A stretch of DNA of 44,800 bases from JBNGDW01 sp049975325. Its GTDB lineage: Bacteria > Cloacimonadota > Cloacimonadia > JGIOTU-2 > JBNGDW01. A program made the position numbers and the translations under genes. The DNA lies in NCBI GenBank assembly GCA_049975325.1, contig JBNGDW010000003.1, positions 1 to 44,800 of the forward strand, given 5' to 3'. Within the stretch, counting starts at the first letter, position 1. Every line of letters begins with the position of its first letter. Below are positions 24,035-33,455 of the stretch, piece by piece. The notes beneath the pieces were generated by a model. It was not told where the DNA came from, made no database searches, and was given only the letters and a program-made list of their open reading frames with translations.

Positions 24035-25942
24035 TTATTCAAAAGCGTTTGCATAAAAATTTTTCAATTCGATAAATAGATTTGGTGGTGTAATTTTTTC
24101 TTTTTGATAATATGTGTCAAGCGTTCGCAACGCGAAACTAATATTTCTCTTTTCTTCTTTTAATATATCATCTCGTGTTTTTACTAAATTTTTCTCTGTC
24201 ATCTCTTTAACTTTTTCTAAATATTCTATAAGATATTTTGCAGAATTCCTTTCTTCCCCATTATACCTATAGGCTACAGCAAGATTAAAATATACCTTGG
24301 GAGACTGATTTAAGCTCAATTCCTGGCTATATTCCTCAATAGCCTGGTCCCATAAGCCTATATAAGAATAAATGAATCCTTTCCAGAAATGGGCTTGGGG
24401 GTAATGCGGATAGATGGCAAGTAAATTGTCAAAATATTTAATTGCTTTTTCATACTCTTTCGCATGGAAGTGAGAGTAACCCAGGTGATAAATAACTTCA
24501 TGATTGTAAGGAATGTATTTCAATGCCTGTTCTCCTGCCCGAATTGAAGCAGCAACATTAGGAAGGGATGCTTTAAACTTCTCTTTCGATTCCTGAAGAT
24601 ATGTAAAGCCTCTGATGTTCTGTACAGTGTTCCCAATGAGCCATACAAAGAGCGGAATAATAATCCAGAGAAGCCATCTACTGCCAACCTTGCGATTAAC
24701 CTTTCTGTCTTTTATAGGGTTCTTATCCGAATCATAGTTAGCAAATATAAGACCTGAAAAAAGGAAGAAATAAAATTGTAAAGGGGCTATTCGCATCGTT
24801 ATTGTGAATAGATTATGAGTAAGGAGAAATAGAAACGAAAGCAGGCAAGCGAAAACAAAGTATCGCCTTTCATCATCATACAGCTTAATCTTTCTCAAAG
24901 CCTCTCTTACTGTCAAAACAATAACTACCAAAAATAGCAATAAACCAATTATACCAGTCTCAGCCCACAGCTCAATCAATTCATTGTGGGCGTGTGTTAT
25001 AATATCTTCTTCTCCCACCAGACTATAGTCAGGACTTCTGTATTTGGGATAGAAATGCACAAAAGTGCCAAGTCCACTCCCTGTAAGCCAGAAATCCTTT
25101 ATATATTGGAGGCTTGAACTATAAAGTCTTTCTCTGAAAACAATTGTTGCTGGCCGCATAAAGTGAAAACTCATAAAAAGCATTACAAATATTAACCCCA
25201 CGCAAATCAAGCTGATAATCAAGAGCCGAAAATTTCTCTTTCTATATAGATAGAATAAGAAAAACAAACCGCTTATCAGAAAAAAAGCGACAAGCCCGCC
25301 TCGAGACTGTGTCCAGAAAAGAAATACTATGCAAAGAGCAAAAAGAAAAGCATAAATGTATTTTAAGTTCTGCTCCTTTTTGCCTACTGCCACTTTCCAT
25401 TTGTATGCCACAAAACCAATTAATGTAAGAAGATGACTCGCATAATAGTTAGGGTTTGCCCAGCTAAGTGATAAACGAGAAAAATCCCCACTGGATGATT
25501 GAAGAAAATAGCCAGGTATAATTGCTAGAATAAAGCCCAAAACTATGGCGTTTGCGAGCAAATTCCGCTCTCGTTCTTGAAAATTAAGTTGCGAAAGAAC
25601 AAAAAATAAAATCACATGCGGAATAAGATAGACCAGGACACTTATCCCAGAAAAGGAATGGTTTGAAAAAATGGTAATTATAACATTATAAAGAAGAAAT
25701 GCTAAGACAAATAGGTAGACAACCTTATTTTGAATCTGGGTAGATTGCGAAACAACAAAAGCAATGCTGATAGCAAATACTAATATTTGGATTATGAGGA
25801 TTTTATACGGAAAGAATAAATAAAATCTTTGAGAAAAAAAGAGAGGATTTAGTAAAAGGAGAGTCGCAATAAGAAGTGTGCTAATACTAAACGAAAGTGA
25901 ACCTTCCGCCAGCCGGCGGATTGAAACATTAGACATAGCCAT
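24035..25942 (-). CDS. O-antigen ligase/polymerase family protein with TPR tail
   Basis: 635 residues from ATG 25942. About 11-12 membrane segments occupy residues 20-430. The Wzy_C-type region shows LSWANPNYYASHLL, FLFWTQSRGGLVAFFL, and the loop LTGSGLGTFVHFYPKYRSPD with THAHNELIELWAETGIIGLL. Residues about 470-575 hold two to three TPR-like repeats (VIYHLGYSHFHAKEYEKAIKYF and following). It ligates or polymerises a lipid-linked glycan in the inner membrane. The frame is open to an ATG at 25969, but that lies inside the terminator of the preceding gene, so a start at 25942 or 25936 is preferred; neither has a clear ribosome-binding site. A palindrome copy encodes IRRLAEG near the start. Confidence 0.85.
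   Translation of the reverse strand: MAMSNVSIRRLAEGSLSFSISTLLIATLLLLNPLFFSQRFYLFFPYKILIIQILVFAISIAFVVSQSTQIQNKVVYLFVLAFLLYNVIITIFSNHSFSGISVLVYLIPHVILFFVLSQLNFQERERNLLANAIVLGFILAIIPGYFLQSSSGDFSRLSLSWANPNYYASHLLTLIGFVAYKWKVAVGKKEQNLKYIYAFLFALCIVFLFWTQSRGGLVAFFLISGLFFLFYLYRKRNFRLLIISLICVGLIFVMLFMSFHFMRPATIVFRERLYSSSLQYIKDFWLTGSGLGTFVHFYPKYRSPDYSLVGEEDIITHAHNELIELWAETGIIGLLLFLVVIVLTVREALRKIKLYDDERRYFVFACLLSFLFLLTHNLFTITMRIAPLQFYFFLFSGLIFANYDSDKNPIKDRKVNRKVGSRWLLWIIIPLFVWLIGNTVQNIRGFTYLQESKEKFKASLPNVAASIRAGEQALKYIPYNHEVIYHLGYSHFHAKEYEKAIKYFDNLLAIYPHYPQAHFWKGFIYSYIGLWDQAIEEYSQELSLNQSPKVYFNLAVAYRYNGEERNSAKYLIEYLEKVKEMTEKNLVKTRDDILKEEKRNISFALRTLDTYYQKEKITPPNLFIELKNFYANAFE
25905..25920. repeat. Dispersed GC-rich palindrome, copy d (inside the ligase gene)
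   Basis: The plus strand reads TCCGCCAGCCGGCGGA. It lies within the first 15 codons of the O-antigen ligase gene and encodes R-R-L-A-E there. It shares the flank TTTCAA (minus strand) with copy b. Confidence 0.8.
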
Positions 25943-25949
25943 TACAAAG

Positions 25950-25983
25950 AAAAAAGCCCTATTCCGCATACACAGAATAGGGC
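25950..25983 (-). terminator. Rho-independent terminator of the sorting-domain gene
   Basis: On the minus strand GCCCTATTC, a ten-base loop and GAATAGGGC form a perfect nine-base-pair stem followed by TTTTTTCTTTG. It starts 18 bases after the stop codon of the 26001-28877 gene. Confidence 0.9.
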
Positions 25984-26000
25984 CTTTTGAATAACCAAAT

Positions 26001-28877
26001 TTACCTCATGAGTATCATCTTCTTCACGGCTGAGAATTCATCAGTTTCCAACTTATAGAAGTAGATGCCATTCCCTATATTCCCAGGCTCCCAGTAGGCA
26101 ACTCCATCTTCACCTTCAATTGTGTCAACATGCTGTCCAAGGACATTATATATTTTGATTTCAACTTTCTGTAGAGGATTGTCCTTAATCTGATACCTGA
26201 TTTTGGTTGAATTCTTGAACGGATTTGGATAGTTCTGCCCAAGGAAACTGACCTCAAACTCATCTTCAGGGTCTATACCCACAGTTCCTAAACCGACTGT
26301 ATTAACATACCTGCCACCTGAAGAGACGACCCATGTTTCCGTGGCCTCATCCCAGAAGAAAGCATGGCCATAGTAAGCCTCCAGTCCTATATATTGCCTA
26401 ACCATATCATCAAAAAGTGGCTTAATAGGAGTATTTGGATCATCCACCGTTTGAATAACAAAGAAGTCTTCTGTCAAAGTCTGAGAGGTGGTAAGAGTAA
26501 ATTCTGCCCAATCATCAGTGAATGCTCCAGCAGCTGCATATGGGAACGTTTGAGAATAAATTAGATCACCAGGCAAACCATCTACTTCATCATATATATC
26601 AAAAGTTATGTTAACACTCGCACTAGGATCATCAGAATTATTAAAGAGATAGGTTTTGACTTTTTCAATTGTATATTCTGTCAGCACTTCATCGCTGAAT
26701 GGAGTAAAGTAAGTGCCGCAATTCCAGGAAGTTATGTAATTACCCGACCATTCACGAGAATTATATCCTAACTCAAACTGGCCTGCTGGAAGAATTTCGA
26801 TCTCAATTGATGTAGTATCATTTGTCAGATCAGCGTCTCCTGTCGCTTCTACCCAAGCAATAAAGTCATATGTTCCTGCTACAAGTGTGGTTGTTGGTGC
26901 TTGAGTCATCCAGCCAAGCGCATATTCTCCTGTTGCAACTTCCGGAGGGGAATTATTAAAGAAATCAAATGGGGTTGTACCAATACCATCAATGTCTATA
27001 CGCAATTTAGGAGATATTGTAGAAAGACCACCGTTTCCATAAACCAGACCAGGAGATAAAGTCATGCCTTCAGTGGTAGGATAAGGAATGACAGGGAATG
27101 CGCCGATTGCATCAACATCTGGTAGATTTGACCCTACGATAGTCACATCATCAACCCAGAAGCCTTCTCCGTCTCCACCATCATGATTATTATCTAATCT
27201 TACCACAATGGCAAGCACTATTTCTTTGCCTTGATATGCAGAAATATCATACCTTGGGCTGACTGTCCACTCATCAGTTACACCATAGTCATACCCCAAA
27301 TTTTCCATTGGTACTATTGGCTCATCTGGTATTAGGTTCTCCTCATCGAAATCTGAGAATATAGGAGTTCCATCGGCTGTGATCTCCACATTATCAACCC
27401 AGAAACCTTCAAATGTTGCTGCCGGGTCTGAAGCCAAGGCAAAACGTATCTGAACTGTTTCACCAACATAGGCTGATAGATCAAATTCTGCATCAAACCA
27501 TCCTTCGCTTGAGCCACCCCATCCAGGGTAAGATAATGTATCTGCAGAATTATGCGTATTCCAGGCTCCAGCATATGCGATAGTTACATTGTATGGATGA
27601 GCAGTGTCTTCAAGGAATTCATAGGTCTCCCAGTTATCAGTTGAGATTTGTACATTTGCAACATCCCAGCCATCGTAGGGAGGGTCTTCTCCACCTGGCG
27701 TTTCTGTCTCATACTGAAGTTTGCAAGTAAGATACCCTTCCGAAGCTGTTGCAAGGTCAATATCAGGTGAATATAAGTAATAGATTGCATTTTCTCCATA
27801 CAGATGCGTTTCTTCAGAGCCAGCATACCAGGAAGTCCCTCCTTCATATGCTTCATACTCAGAAGAGTGCCATGCTATTGCATCCTCTGTTTTACCAATA
27901 TATGCATACCAATAATCCTCAAGATAGCCATCTCCATCACCGTCTATATCAACGAGATCGCTATTAAACCAATATTCGAGTTCCAATCTTCCATATCCAT
28001 CCGGACACATAAAAGGAGGTGATATTAGCAAGTTCATTCCATCTGGGATAGGCATCATAAAGTCATCAATCCACCAGGAATGTATGGGGCTGTGAAAGGA
28101 GTCGGTTACTGTGGCCCAGGTATCAGCGTGGCTGGGCACCCAGGGAGCTTGATCTACCTCAATAATAGCATCAATACACCACTCATAGTCAGTACCCCAA
28201 TCCTCAACAACATATGTCCAAGTTCCACTTCCAGGAAGTATTTCTACAGAGCGATTTGCACCTGTAGTGCCATCATCTGAGATAATAGAAAGAGTATCTC
28301 CTGCAGGTACCGAATAGGTAATAAAGAAATCATCGGTTGTGTTTACTGTATAATCCAGGGAAGACAAATCTACATAATTCCAAGTGCCTATATTTGCTGT
28401 CACAACAACACTTCCTATCTCTGTGCCAGGAAGACCTTCTGCATCCATATCGTATACATGGACAATGGCTTCAGCTCCATCCGAGCCAGAATACCAATAA
28501 AAAAACGCTCCTGCTAATGTGCCGGCACGACGAGCAGTAAAGCGCACACCATATTCATCAGCTTCATCAGGAATGACCCAATAATAGGTAGGAGTACCAT
28601 AATACCAGATATCATCTACATCTTCAAAGTTATCTTGCCAGAGTAGATATTCTTGCTGATCCGGTTCAGGGGGTTGTTTAGAGGGAGCAGGTTCTTTCGG
28701 CACTCTAATCACTTTCTCATTTGCTGTTTCTAAGAGCGGATGCCTCTCTTTCTGCAGGACTGGCTGTATTTTTTCATACTTGCCGAGCTGTGGTTGCTCT
28801 TTTGCCATCTCTGCAAAGACCAACGAGCTCAGCATTAGTATGCTAACGATTGTAATCGCGGTTACTTTTGTTTTCAT
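26001..28877 (-). CDS. Secreted multidomain protein with C-terminal sorting (T9SS type A-like) domain
   Basis: 958 residues. A signal peptide (about 1-22, LMLSSLVFAEM) is followed by beta-sandwich modules. A first jelly-roll with YYWVIPDEADEYGVRFTARR lies about residues 100-245. Then come MAM / immune-inhibitor-A-like modules (SSEGWFDAEFDLSAYVGETV with FWVDNVEI, and a second FWVDDVTIVG). After a CARDB-like segment, the C-terminal ~80 residues carry LGQNYPNPFKNSTKIRYQI, IYNVLGQ and NGIYFYKLET, the pattern of a Por/T9SS type A or FlgD-like domain. No HExxH or other catalytic motif is seen, so it may be adhesive or structural. Strong ribosome-binding site GGAGGT. Confidence 0.88.
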   Translation of the reverse strand: MKTKVTAITIVSILMLSSLVFAEMAKEQPQLGKYEKIQPVLQKERHPLLETANEKVIRVPKEPAPSKQPPEPDQQEYLLWQDNFEDVDDIWYYGTPTYYWVIPDEADEYGVRFTARRAGTLAGAFFYWYSGSDGAEAIVHVYDMDAEGLPGTEIGSVVVTANIGTWNYVDLSSLDYTVNTTDDFFITYSVPAGDTLSIISDDGTTGANRSVEILPGSGTWTYVVEDWGTDYEWCIDAIIEVDQAPWVPSHADTWATVTDSFHSPIHSWWIDDFMMPIPDGMNLLISPPFMCPDGYGRLELEYWFNSDLVDIDGDGDGYLEDYWYAYIGKTEDAIAWHSSEYEAYEGGTSWYAGSEETHLYGENAIYYLYSPDIDLATASEGYLTCKLQYETETPGGEDPPYDGWDVANVQISTDNWETYEFLEDTAHPYNVTIAYAGAWNTHNSADTLSYPGWGGSSEGWFDAEFDLSAYVGETVQIRFALASDPAATFEGFWVDNVEITADGTPIFSDFDEENLIPDEPIVPMENLGYDYGVTDEWTVSPRYDISAYQGKEIVLAIVVRLDNNHDGGDGEGFWVDDVTIVGSNLPDVDAIGAFPVIPYPTTEGMTLSPGLVYGNGGLSTISPKLRIDIDGIGTTPFDFFNNSPPEVATGEYALGWMTQAPTTTLVAGTYDFIAWVEATGDADLTNDTTSIEIEILPAGQFELGYNSREWSGNYITSWNCGTYFTPFSDEVLTEYTIEKVKTYLFNNSDDPSASVNITFDIYDEVDGLPGDLIYSQTFPYAAAGAFTDDWAEFTLTTSQTLTEDFFVIQTVDDPNTPIKPLFDDMVRQYIGLEAYYGHAFFWDEATETWVVSSGGRYVNTVGLGTVGIDPEDEFEVSFLGQNYPNPFKNSTKIRYQIKDNPLQKVEIKIYNVLGQHVDTIEGEDGVAYWEPGNIGNGIYFYKLETDEFSAVKKMILMR

Positions 28878-28932
28878 TATAACCTCCGTTTAACTTTTTA
28901 CATTCTTAATGTTTCCTTTAAGCCTATCTGTC

Positions 28933-28970
28933 AGTTAACACACTACTTTTTTAGCTATGAAGTTAACACA
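28933..28970. repeat. Ten-base direct repeat upstream of the sorting-domain gene
   Basis: AGTTAACACA occurs at 28933-28942 and again at 28961-28970, 28 bases apart, in the leader of the 26001-28877 gene. Each contains the palindrome GTTAAC. It could be a regulator site. The rest of the 274-base gap (28878-29151) is AT-rich; TTGACA on the minus strand at 29076-29071 lacks a good -10. Confidence 0.4.
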
Positions 28971-29151
28971 TTTTACTTTCTCCCTCTTACAATCCAGCTA
29001 CCACTCAAGCTGTCCCCAATATCTGCTATCTGCACAACTTAATACCAGACTACTTCTTGAAGAAAAAAGATGTCAAGTTTTTTTATATTTTTTTAATTTT
29101 TTTTCATAGCTAATTCATAAACTTTTTTCCTGGCCTGCAAATATAGAAAAA

Positions 29152-32100
29152 TTATCTCGCAATAATAAGCTTATAGATTTTATCATTGGGTTTAGAATTG
29201 AGATATACTTTGTAAAAATAAACTCCATTAGCCAAACGGTCGCCGTCCGCATCTCTCGCGTCCCAATAAACTTGGTTAAATCCCTTTTCTCCATTGGAAG
29301 TTATTTTTTTTATGCTTCTACCTGAAATGGTAAATATTTCAATAGTAACTGGAGCATCTTCAGTTAATGTAAAAGTGAACCGGGTTTCATCTTTCACTGG
29401 ATTGGGGTAGTTTAGGACATTACTTGCCTGAAGTGAACCTTCTTCTTTTACCTTAAACTCAATTTGGACTTCATTATCTTCATTAAAATTATCAAAAGCC
29501 TCTAATCTGAGTCTATGTGGGCCTGGAGAAAGAGATGGAAAATCGTATTCTATGGTTCCCTTTGTATAAGAGTCTAAGTCGTAAACAAAATTTTCCGTAA
29601 TATTTTCCTCATACGAATCGTCAACAGAAACCAGTATTCTATGACCTGGCCTATTCATTATATTTATTCCATTGCTATCCACCAATTCAGCATAGAGTGT
29701 TGGCGAACTGGAGACATAATCTCCATTTTGAAAGGTGGGACTATCAAGCCATACATTGATATTGGGGGGACCGTCCTGTTCAGCAGAGCTATAGCCGTTG
29801 ATGATTAATCTATGGTCATCTGCATCTTCCCTTTTGTTATAAGGTATAAGAATATCCTTACTTTTTTCATTATTAACTGCATATCCTACAATATGGCCTG
29901 CGTCTCCACCATAGATATCATCAGGGACAACAAATCTCAAAGAAGCGGTATCCTGCTCACAGGAGACGGGCCCACGAAAGATCATTTCCCCTTTTTTAAT
30001 ATAATTAAATGTCCATCCTCTATCAACAAATACGGTTTCGTAATCTGTATCATATACTGTAAAAAAGAGTTTGTCATATTGATTGATAGAGTCTAATATA
30101 GTTCCTTCGAGATATGCGGTTTGCCTTCCCATAAGTGAATCTGGGAGTTCTTGGGGTATAGTTACTTTCCCTCCGACTTCTGGGATAGCGAGCCTCAACG
30201 CAGGGTCTCCAAAAAACATATAATAAGGATAGCCTCCGTTTTTTGCTACTAATATAGCTTCACCTAAGCAAATATCATCATCAGCAGAATTAACCAAATT
30301 TTTTACTATCTCATTACAGGGACCAAAACTACCACGTATATTTGAGGCATATGAAGCAATAGAGCCGCCAGCCGGAGTTAAAAGTATCTTTTCCGCCATT
30401 GAATCGAAATTATTAAACTGAAAAGCCCCTACTTCACAAGCACCGGCAATGAAAAATGTTAGCCTATTCTTATTCTGAAATTTATCAAGGTCTCTACTGA
30501 TAACAATATACTTCTCATGTCCCAATTGATCGGGATTTCCATGTCCCCGGTAGTAAAAGAGAGTAGTCCCATTATTTACGAATTCAAGTATATCTTCAGT
30601 TGCTCCCGGCTTATTTTGAAATTCATCAAAAGGATATTCTATACCATAAATCTTCTTTATTGTCACAACCTCTCTAAGGCGATTTGCACAATCGGTTTCC
30701 ATGCCTAAAATTGCAGCCGAATCAACATAATCACTAGAATGTTCTGGATTATTAGTATCATCAGCCACAAGTAGTACATTGGCTCGCCAGGGACCATATT
30801 CAGAGGACATAATATAATCTTCTATCTTATTTATCACGATATCTACATGAGAACTGGTCTGACAGGGCAATCTTCCTATCATCATCTCTGGTCGGCTTAT
30901 ACTAAAATACACAAAATAATCATCGCTTACTGAACAGGACGAGCTTGTTACAAACGGGGGGATTTTATTTCTCTCACCAGTAACGGATTCGTAATGTTTA
31001 AAATCAGTTGAGCCATCTCCTATAAGTAGCGTATAAGCCACACTTTCTCCATAATTCTCAAAGGCATATTTTAAGAAATGGCGAATGCCAACAACATCTG
31101 GCACCCCCCAGGAAAACTCATCATAAACATCGGACAATCTCGCGACCAGCACAGATAGACTATCTGCTGCATAATGCAGGTCTGCAAGCGCCTGTGACTG
31201 CTTATACCATTCATCAGGAGTTATAATCACCATATCTGTTTGTGGGAAGTTTTCACTATTTCGCAAATAAGGCGAACCGGAGCCAACCTGCCCCCCAGAG
31301 GAAACAAAATACCAATCAATATAGTCTGTCTGAATCTCTTGAGGAGTGCGGTATCCTCCTGCACATACAACATAATATTTCACAGACAAGTCTTCCACTG
31401 AATCTGTAAACTCTAAGGTGTTATCAGATATAAAATTAGAATCGTCAACTGGAATTACAACGGTAGAATCAAAATCGTATATCTTAAAAATCCTTAGCTC
31501 ATCTTTTTTCACATTTTCTATGCGGAAAGTTTGCTCACCAAGAGAAGATGGTGAAAAAAGAAGCTGATTATTGCGCAAGAACAGTTTCCTATAGTATTTG
31601 GCTTCAAAGTAATCAAGTATCAATTCGGAACTAGATATTGCAGGATATAATTGAATTCTAATTTGGTTGGTTCCGTTCTGAAAATTGACTGAAGCGGGCA
31701 GGTTAACAGTAATTCCGGAAGTGGGATAGGCTCTTCCTATATATTGCCCATTTAGATAGAACCTTAGCGAATCAAGATCAGTATTTGTAGCACAGTAAAA
31801 ATACATCTTTTGATCTCCACTTGCTACTACATCATATACCGGAAACTCAAGAGTATAAGAGCCAGTTATGTTTCCTGAGAGTTCTTTCCAGTACCAACGA
31901 AATGGCTTGCCTGCTGGATCCAGGCGGAACTTCTCTTCTTCAAAATGGTCCTCAAAATAAAACTGGCTTATCACATTCTTCCTCTGTGCAGTGAATGGTT
32001 TATATTGAGATTGAGGTGGCTTTAAACTGACTTTCTCATAATTATATGTTAACCAATAGATATTAGTATAGGCGTAGGGGTGATAATAATTATTGGAATA

Positions 32101-33051
32101 GCCAGAATGCATTAAATCCCCATTTGGGTCTCTTGCATAAAAATATATCGCATCACCTGATTCTGAAATATCATAAGGTACCTCTTTGAGAGGCGGAAGT
32201 TCTGCACCAACATTTCGAGAAAGCGCTCCCCCACCGCCATTAAATATTTTTATCCTATCCATAGTCAGGTCTTGTACAGGTATACCTGCCTTAGCTAATT
32301 GGCTTTTTGTAATCTTGTAGATTCCATCCTGATCAATAGGTATTTTAAACCACTCATCTGCATATGAAAAAGGATCATACGTGTCCTTAATACTCTCATC
32401 TTTAGGTAGTTGCCAACTCCTTGCAATCTCAAAGTTTACAATAGTATTTCTAAAGATATGCTTGAAATTATTATCAGTAAAAAGAGTTTTTGCCTCTGTA
32501 TTGCCTTTATAATTTATGCTTATACTTAGCCCGGAAGTGATTTTTAGATAACCATCCGCCAGCTGGCGGAAAGGATTAATAGTCATTCTCACAACCCGTT
32601 GCCATCTATAATTATAGGGCTCTGAGACTTCAATCAGAGATGGCGAGAGAGTAGGAGCATACTTCATTTGTTGGATCTCGTATACAGGGAAAGCAATATC
32701 GTCTTTCCCTATTTCAAACCGAGGAGAAGGGGCTATAGGATATTGTAGATAAACCTTCTTGTCAGTTTGATTGCTTATAGAAAATGAGATATCTCCGTCT
32801 GGTGGTACACCAACAAGAAAAGAGTATTCAGGAAGTAAAGCTGCCCCTTCTTCTTTCTCATTATAAAATCCAGGTGCATCGATGAAAGTAAAACCCTGTT
32901 TTTCTGAAATATGATACTCTTGTAGTTCAAATGAGATGACTAATTGTTTCTTATTAGACTGGATAATTTTGAGGGGGCTGTTTTGTGCTAATAATGCGGT
33001 ACTATGCAAAAGTAACAGAAGTGCACAGTAAATTACTAATTTTTTCTTCAA
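29152..33051 (-). CDS. Gingipain-type C25 protease, PorU-like, with C-terminal sorting domain
   Basis: 1299 residues, signal peptide about 1-22. The N-terminal 350 residues match PorU-type proteins (YADEWFKIPIDQDGIYKITK, GDAIYFYARD, YTNIYWLTY). The C25 protease domain spans about 610-970, with catalytic H837 in YRGHGNPDQ and C872 in FIAGACEVGAF, 35 residues apart as in gingipains. Ig-like strands follow. The last ~85 residues (NVLNYPNPVKDETRFTFTL, FTISGRSIKK, NGVYFYKVY) form a FlgD/T9SS-like domain. PorU is the sortase that removes cargo sorting domains, so the adjacent 26001-28877 protein may be a substrate. The start is TTG with CAGGAT ahead. It lies 18 bases after rpsT. A palindrome copy is embedded in frame at about residues 161-166. 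Confidence 0.9.
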   Translation of the reverse strand: MKKKLVIYCALLLLLHSTALLAQNSPLKIIQSNKKQLVISFELQEYHISEKQGFTFIDAPGFYNEKEEGAALLPEYSFLVGVPPDGDISFSISNQTDKKVYLQYPIAPSPRFEIGKDDIAFPVYEIQQMKYAPTLSPSLIEVSEPYNYRWQRVVRMTINPFRQLADGYLKITSGLSISINYKGNTEAKTLFTDNNFKHIFRNTIVNFEIARSWQLPKDESIKDTYDPFSYADEWFKIPIDQDGIYKITKSQLAKAGIPVQDLTMDRIKIFNGGGGALSRNVGAELPPLKEVPYDISESGDAIYFYARDPNGDLMHSGYSNNYYHPYAYTNIYWLTYNYEKVSLKPPQSQYKPFTAQRKNVISQFYFEDHFEEEKFRLDPAGKPFRWYWKELSGNITGSYTLEFPVYDVVASGDQKMYFYCATNTDLDSLRFYLNGQYIGRAYPTSGITVNLPASVNFQNGTNQIRIQLYPAISSSELILDYFEAKYYRKLFLRNNQLLFSPSSLGEQTFRIENVKKDELRIFKIYDFDSTVVIPVDDSNFISDNTLEFTDSVEDLSVKYYVVCAGGYRTPQEIQTDYIDWYFVSSGGQVGSGSPYLRNSENFPQTDMVIITPDEWYKQSQALADLHYAADSLSVLVARLSDVYDEFSWGVPDVVGIRHFLKYAFENYGESVAYTLLIGDGSTDFKHYESVTGERNKIPPFVTSSSCSVSDDYFVYFSISRPEMMIGRLPCQTSSHVDIVINKIEDYIMSSEYGPWRANVLLVADDTNNPEHSSDYVDSAAILGMETDCANRLREVVTIKKIYGIEYPFDEFQNKPGATEDILEFVNNGTTLFYYRGHGNPDQLGHEKYIVISRDLDKFQNKNRLTFFIAGACEVGAFQFNNFDSMAEKILLTPAGGSIASYASNIRGSFGPCNEIVKNLVNSADDDICLGEAILVAKNGGYPYYMFFGDPALRLAIPEVGGKVTIPQELPDSLMGRQTAYLEGTILDSINQYDKLFFTVYDTDYETVFVDRGWTFNYIKKGEMIFRGPVSCEQDTASLRFVVPDDIYGGDAGHIVGYAVNNEKSKDILIPYNKREDADDHRLIINGYSSAEQDGPPNINVWLDSPTFQNGDYVSSSPTLYAELVDSNGINIMNRPGHRILVSVDDSYEENITENFVYDLDSYTKGTIEYDFPSLSPGPHRLRLEAFDNFNEDNEVQIEFKVKEEGSLQASNVLNYPNPVKDETRFTFTLTEDAPVTIEIFTISGRSIKKITSNGEKGFNQVYWDARDADGDRLANGVYFYKVYLNSKPNDKIYKLIIAR
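32555..32570. repeat. Dispersed GC-rich palindrome, copy e (inside the C25 protease gene)
   Basis: TCCGCCAGCTGGCGGA is a perfect 16-base palindrome. Inside the C25 gene it encodes R-Q-L-A-D in the same phase as copy d in the ligase gene (R-R-L-A-E). Confidence 0.8.
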
Positions 33052-33069
33052 GATATATCCTGCTATATT

Positions 33070-33324
33070 TTATTTTGCTTTATTGACAAATTGAGCAAGT
33101 CTGGCTTTTCGGCGAGCCGCATTGTTCTTGTGAATTACTCCTTTTTTTACAGCCTTATCCAGAACTGAATATGCATCAGGCAACAATTTCTCCATCTCTT
33201 GTTTATTCTCAGCATTTTTTAGCTTTTTCGTCATAGTTCCTATCGTTCTTTTTACATATCGATTCTTCTCTCTCTTCTTTGCATCAGAACGAAGTCTTTT
33301 CTTACATGATTTATGCTCAGGCAT
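33070..33324 (-). CDS. rpsT: 30S ribosomal protein S20
   Basis: 84 residues, highly basic and helical, binding 16S rRNA. The N-terminal HKSCKKRLRSDAKKREKNRY and the C-terminal KAVKKGVIHKNNAARRKARL are the S20 signature (the latter with the conserved HKNxAxRxKSRL-type core). A good promoter (33355-33382) and ribosome-binding site AAGGAG precede it. The next gene is only 18 bases downstream with no terminator visible. Confidence 0.97.
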   Translation of the reverse strand: MPEHKSCKKRLRSDAKKREKNRYVKRTIGTMTKKLKNAENKQEMEKLLPDAYSVLDKAVKKGVIHKNNAARRKARLAQFVNKAK

Positions 33325-33354
33325 AGCTTACAGTCTCCTTACTTTTTGTTGAAA

Positions 33355-33382
33355 ACAATAAATTCTTTTGGACAAATGTCAA
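33355..33382 (-). promoter_or_regulatory. rpsT promoter
   Basis: The minus strand has TTGACA (33382-33377), a 16-base spacer and TATTGT (33360-33355, four of six). The start is expected near 33348, about 24 bases before the ATG. Confidence 0.6.
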
Positions 33383-33455
33383 GCATTCCTCTGTATAATC
33401 TTATAAAAATGGTGGTTCTTCTTTTTGGTAAAAGCGATTTCAAAACGCGCTCTTT

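Noticed and set aside
30361..30380. CCGCCAGCCGG like a sixth copy of the palindrome
   Set aside because: Only half the palindrome matches and the bases encode the family segment PAGGS of the C25 protease.
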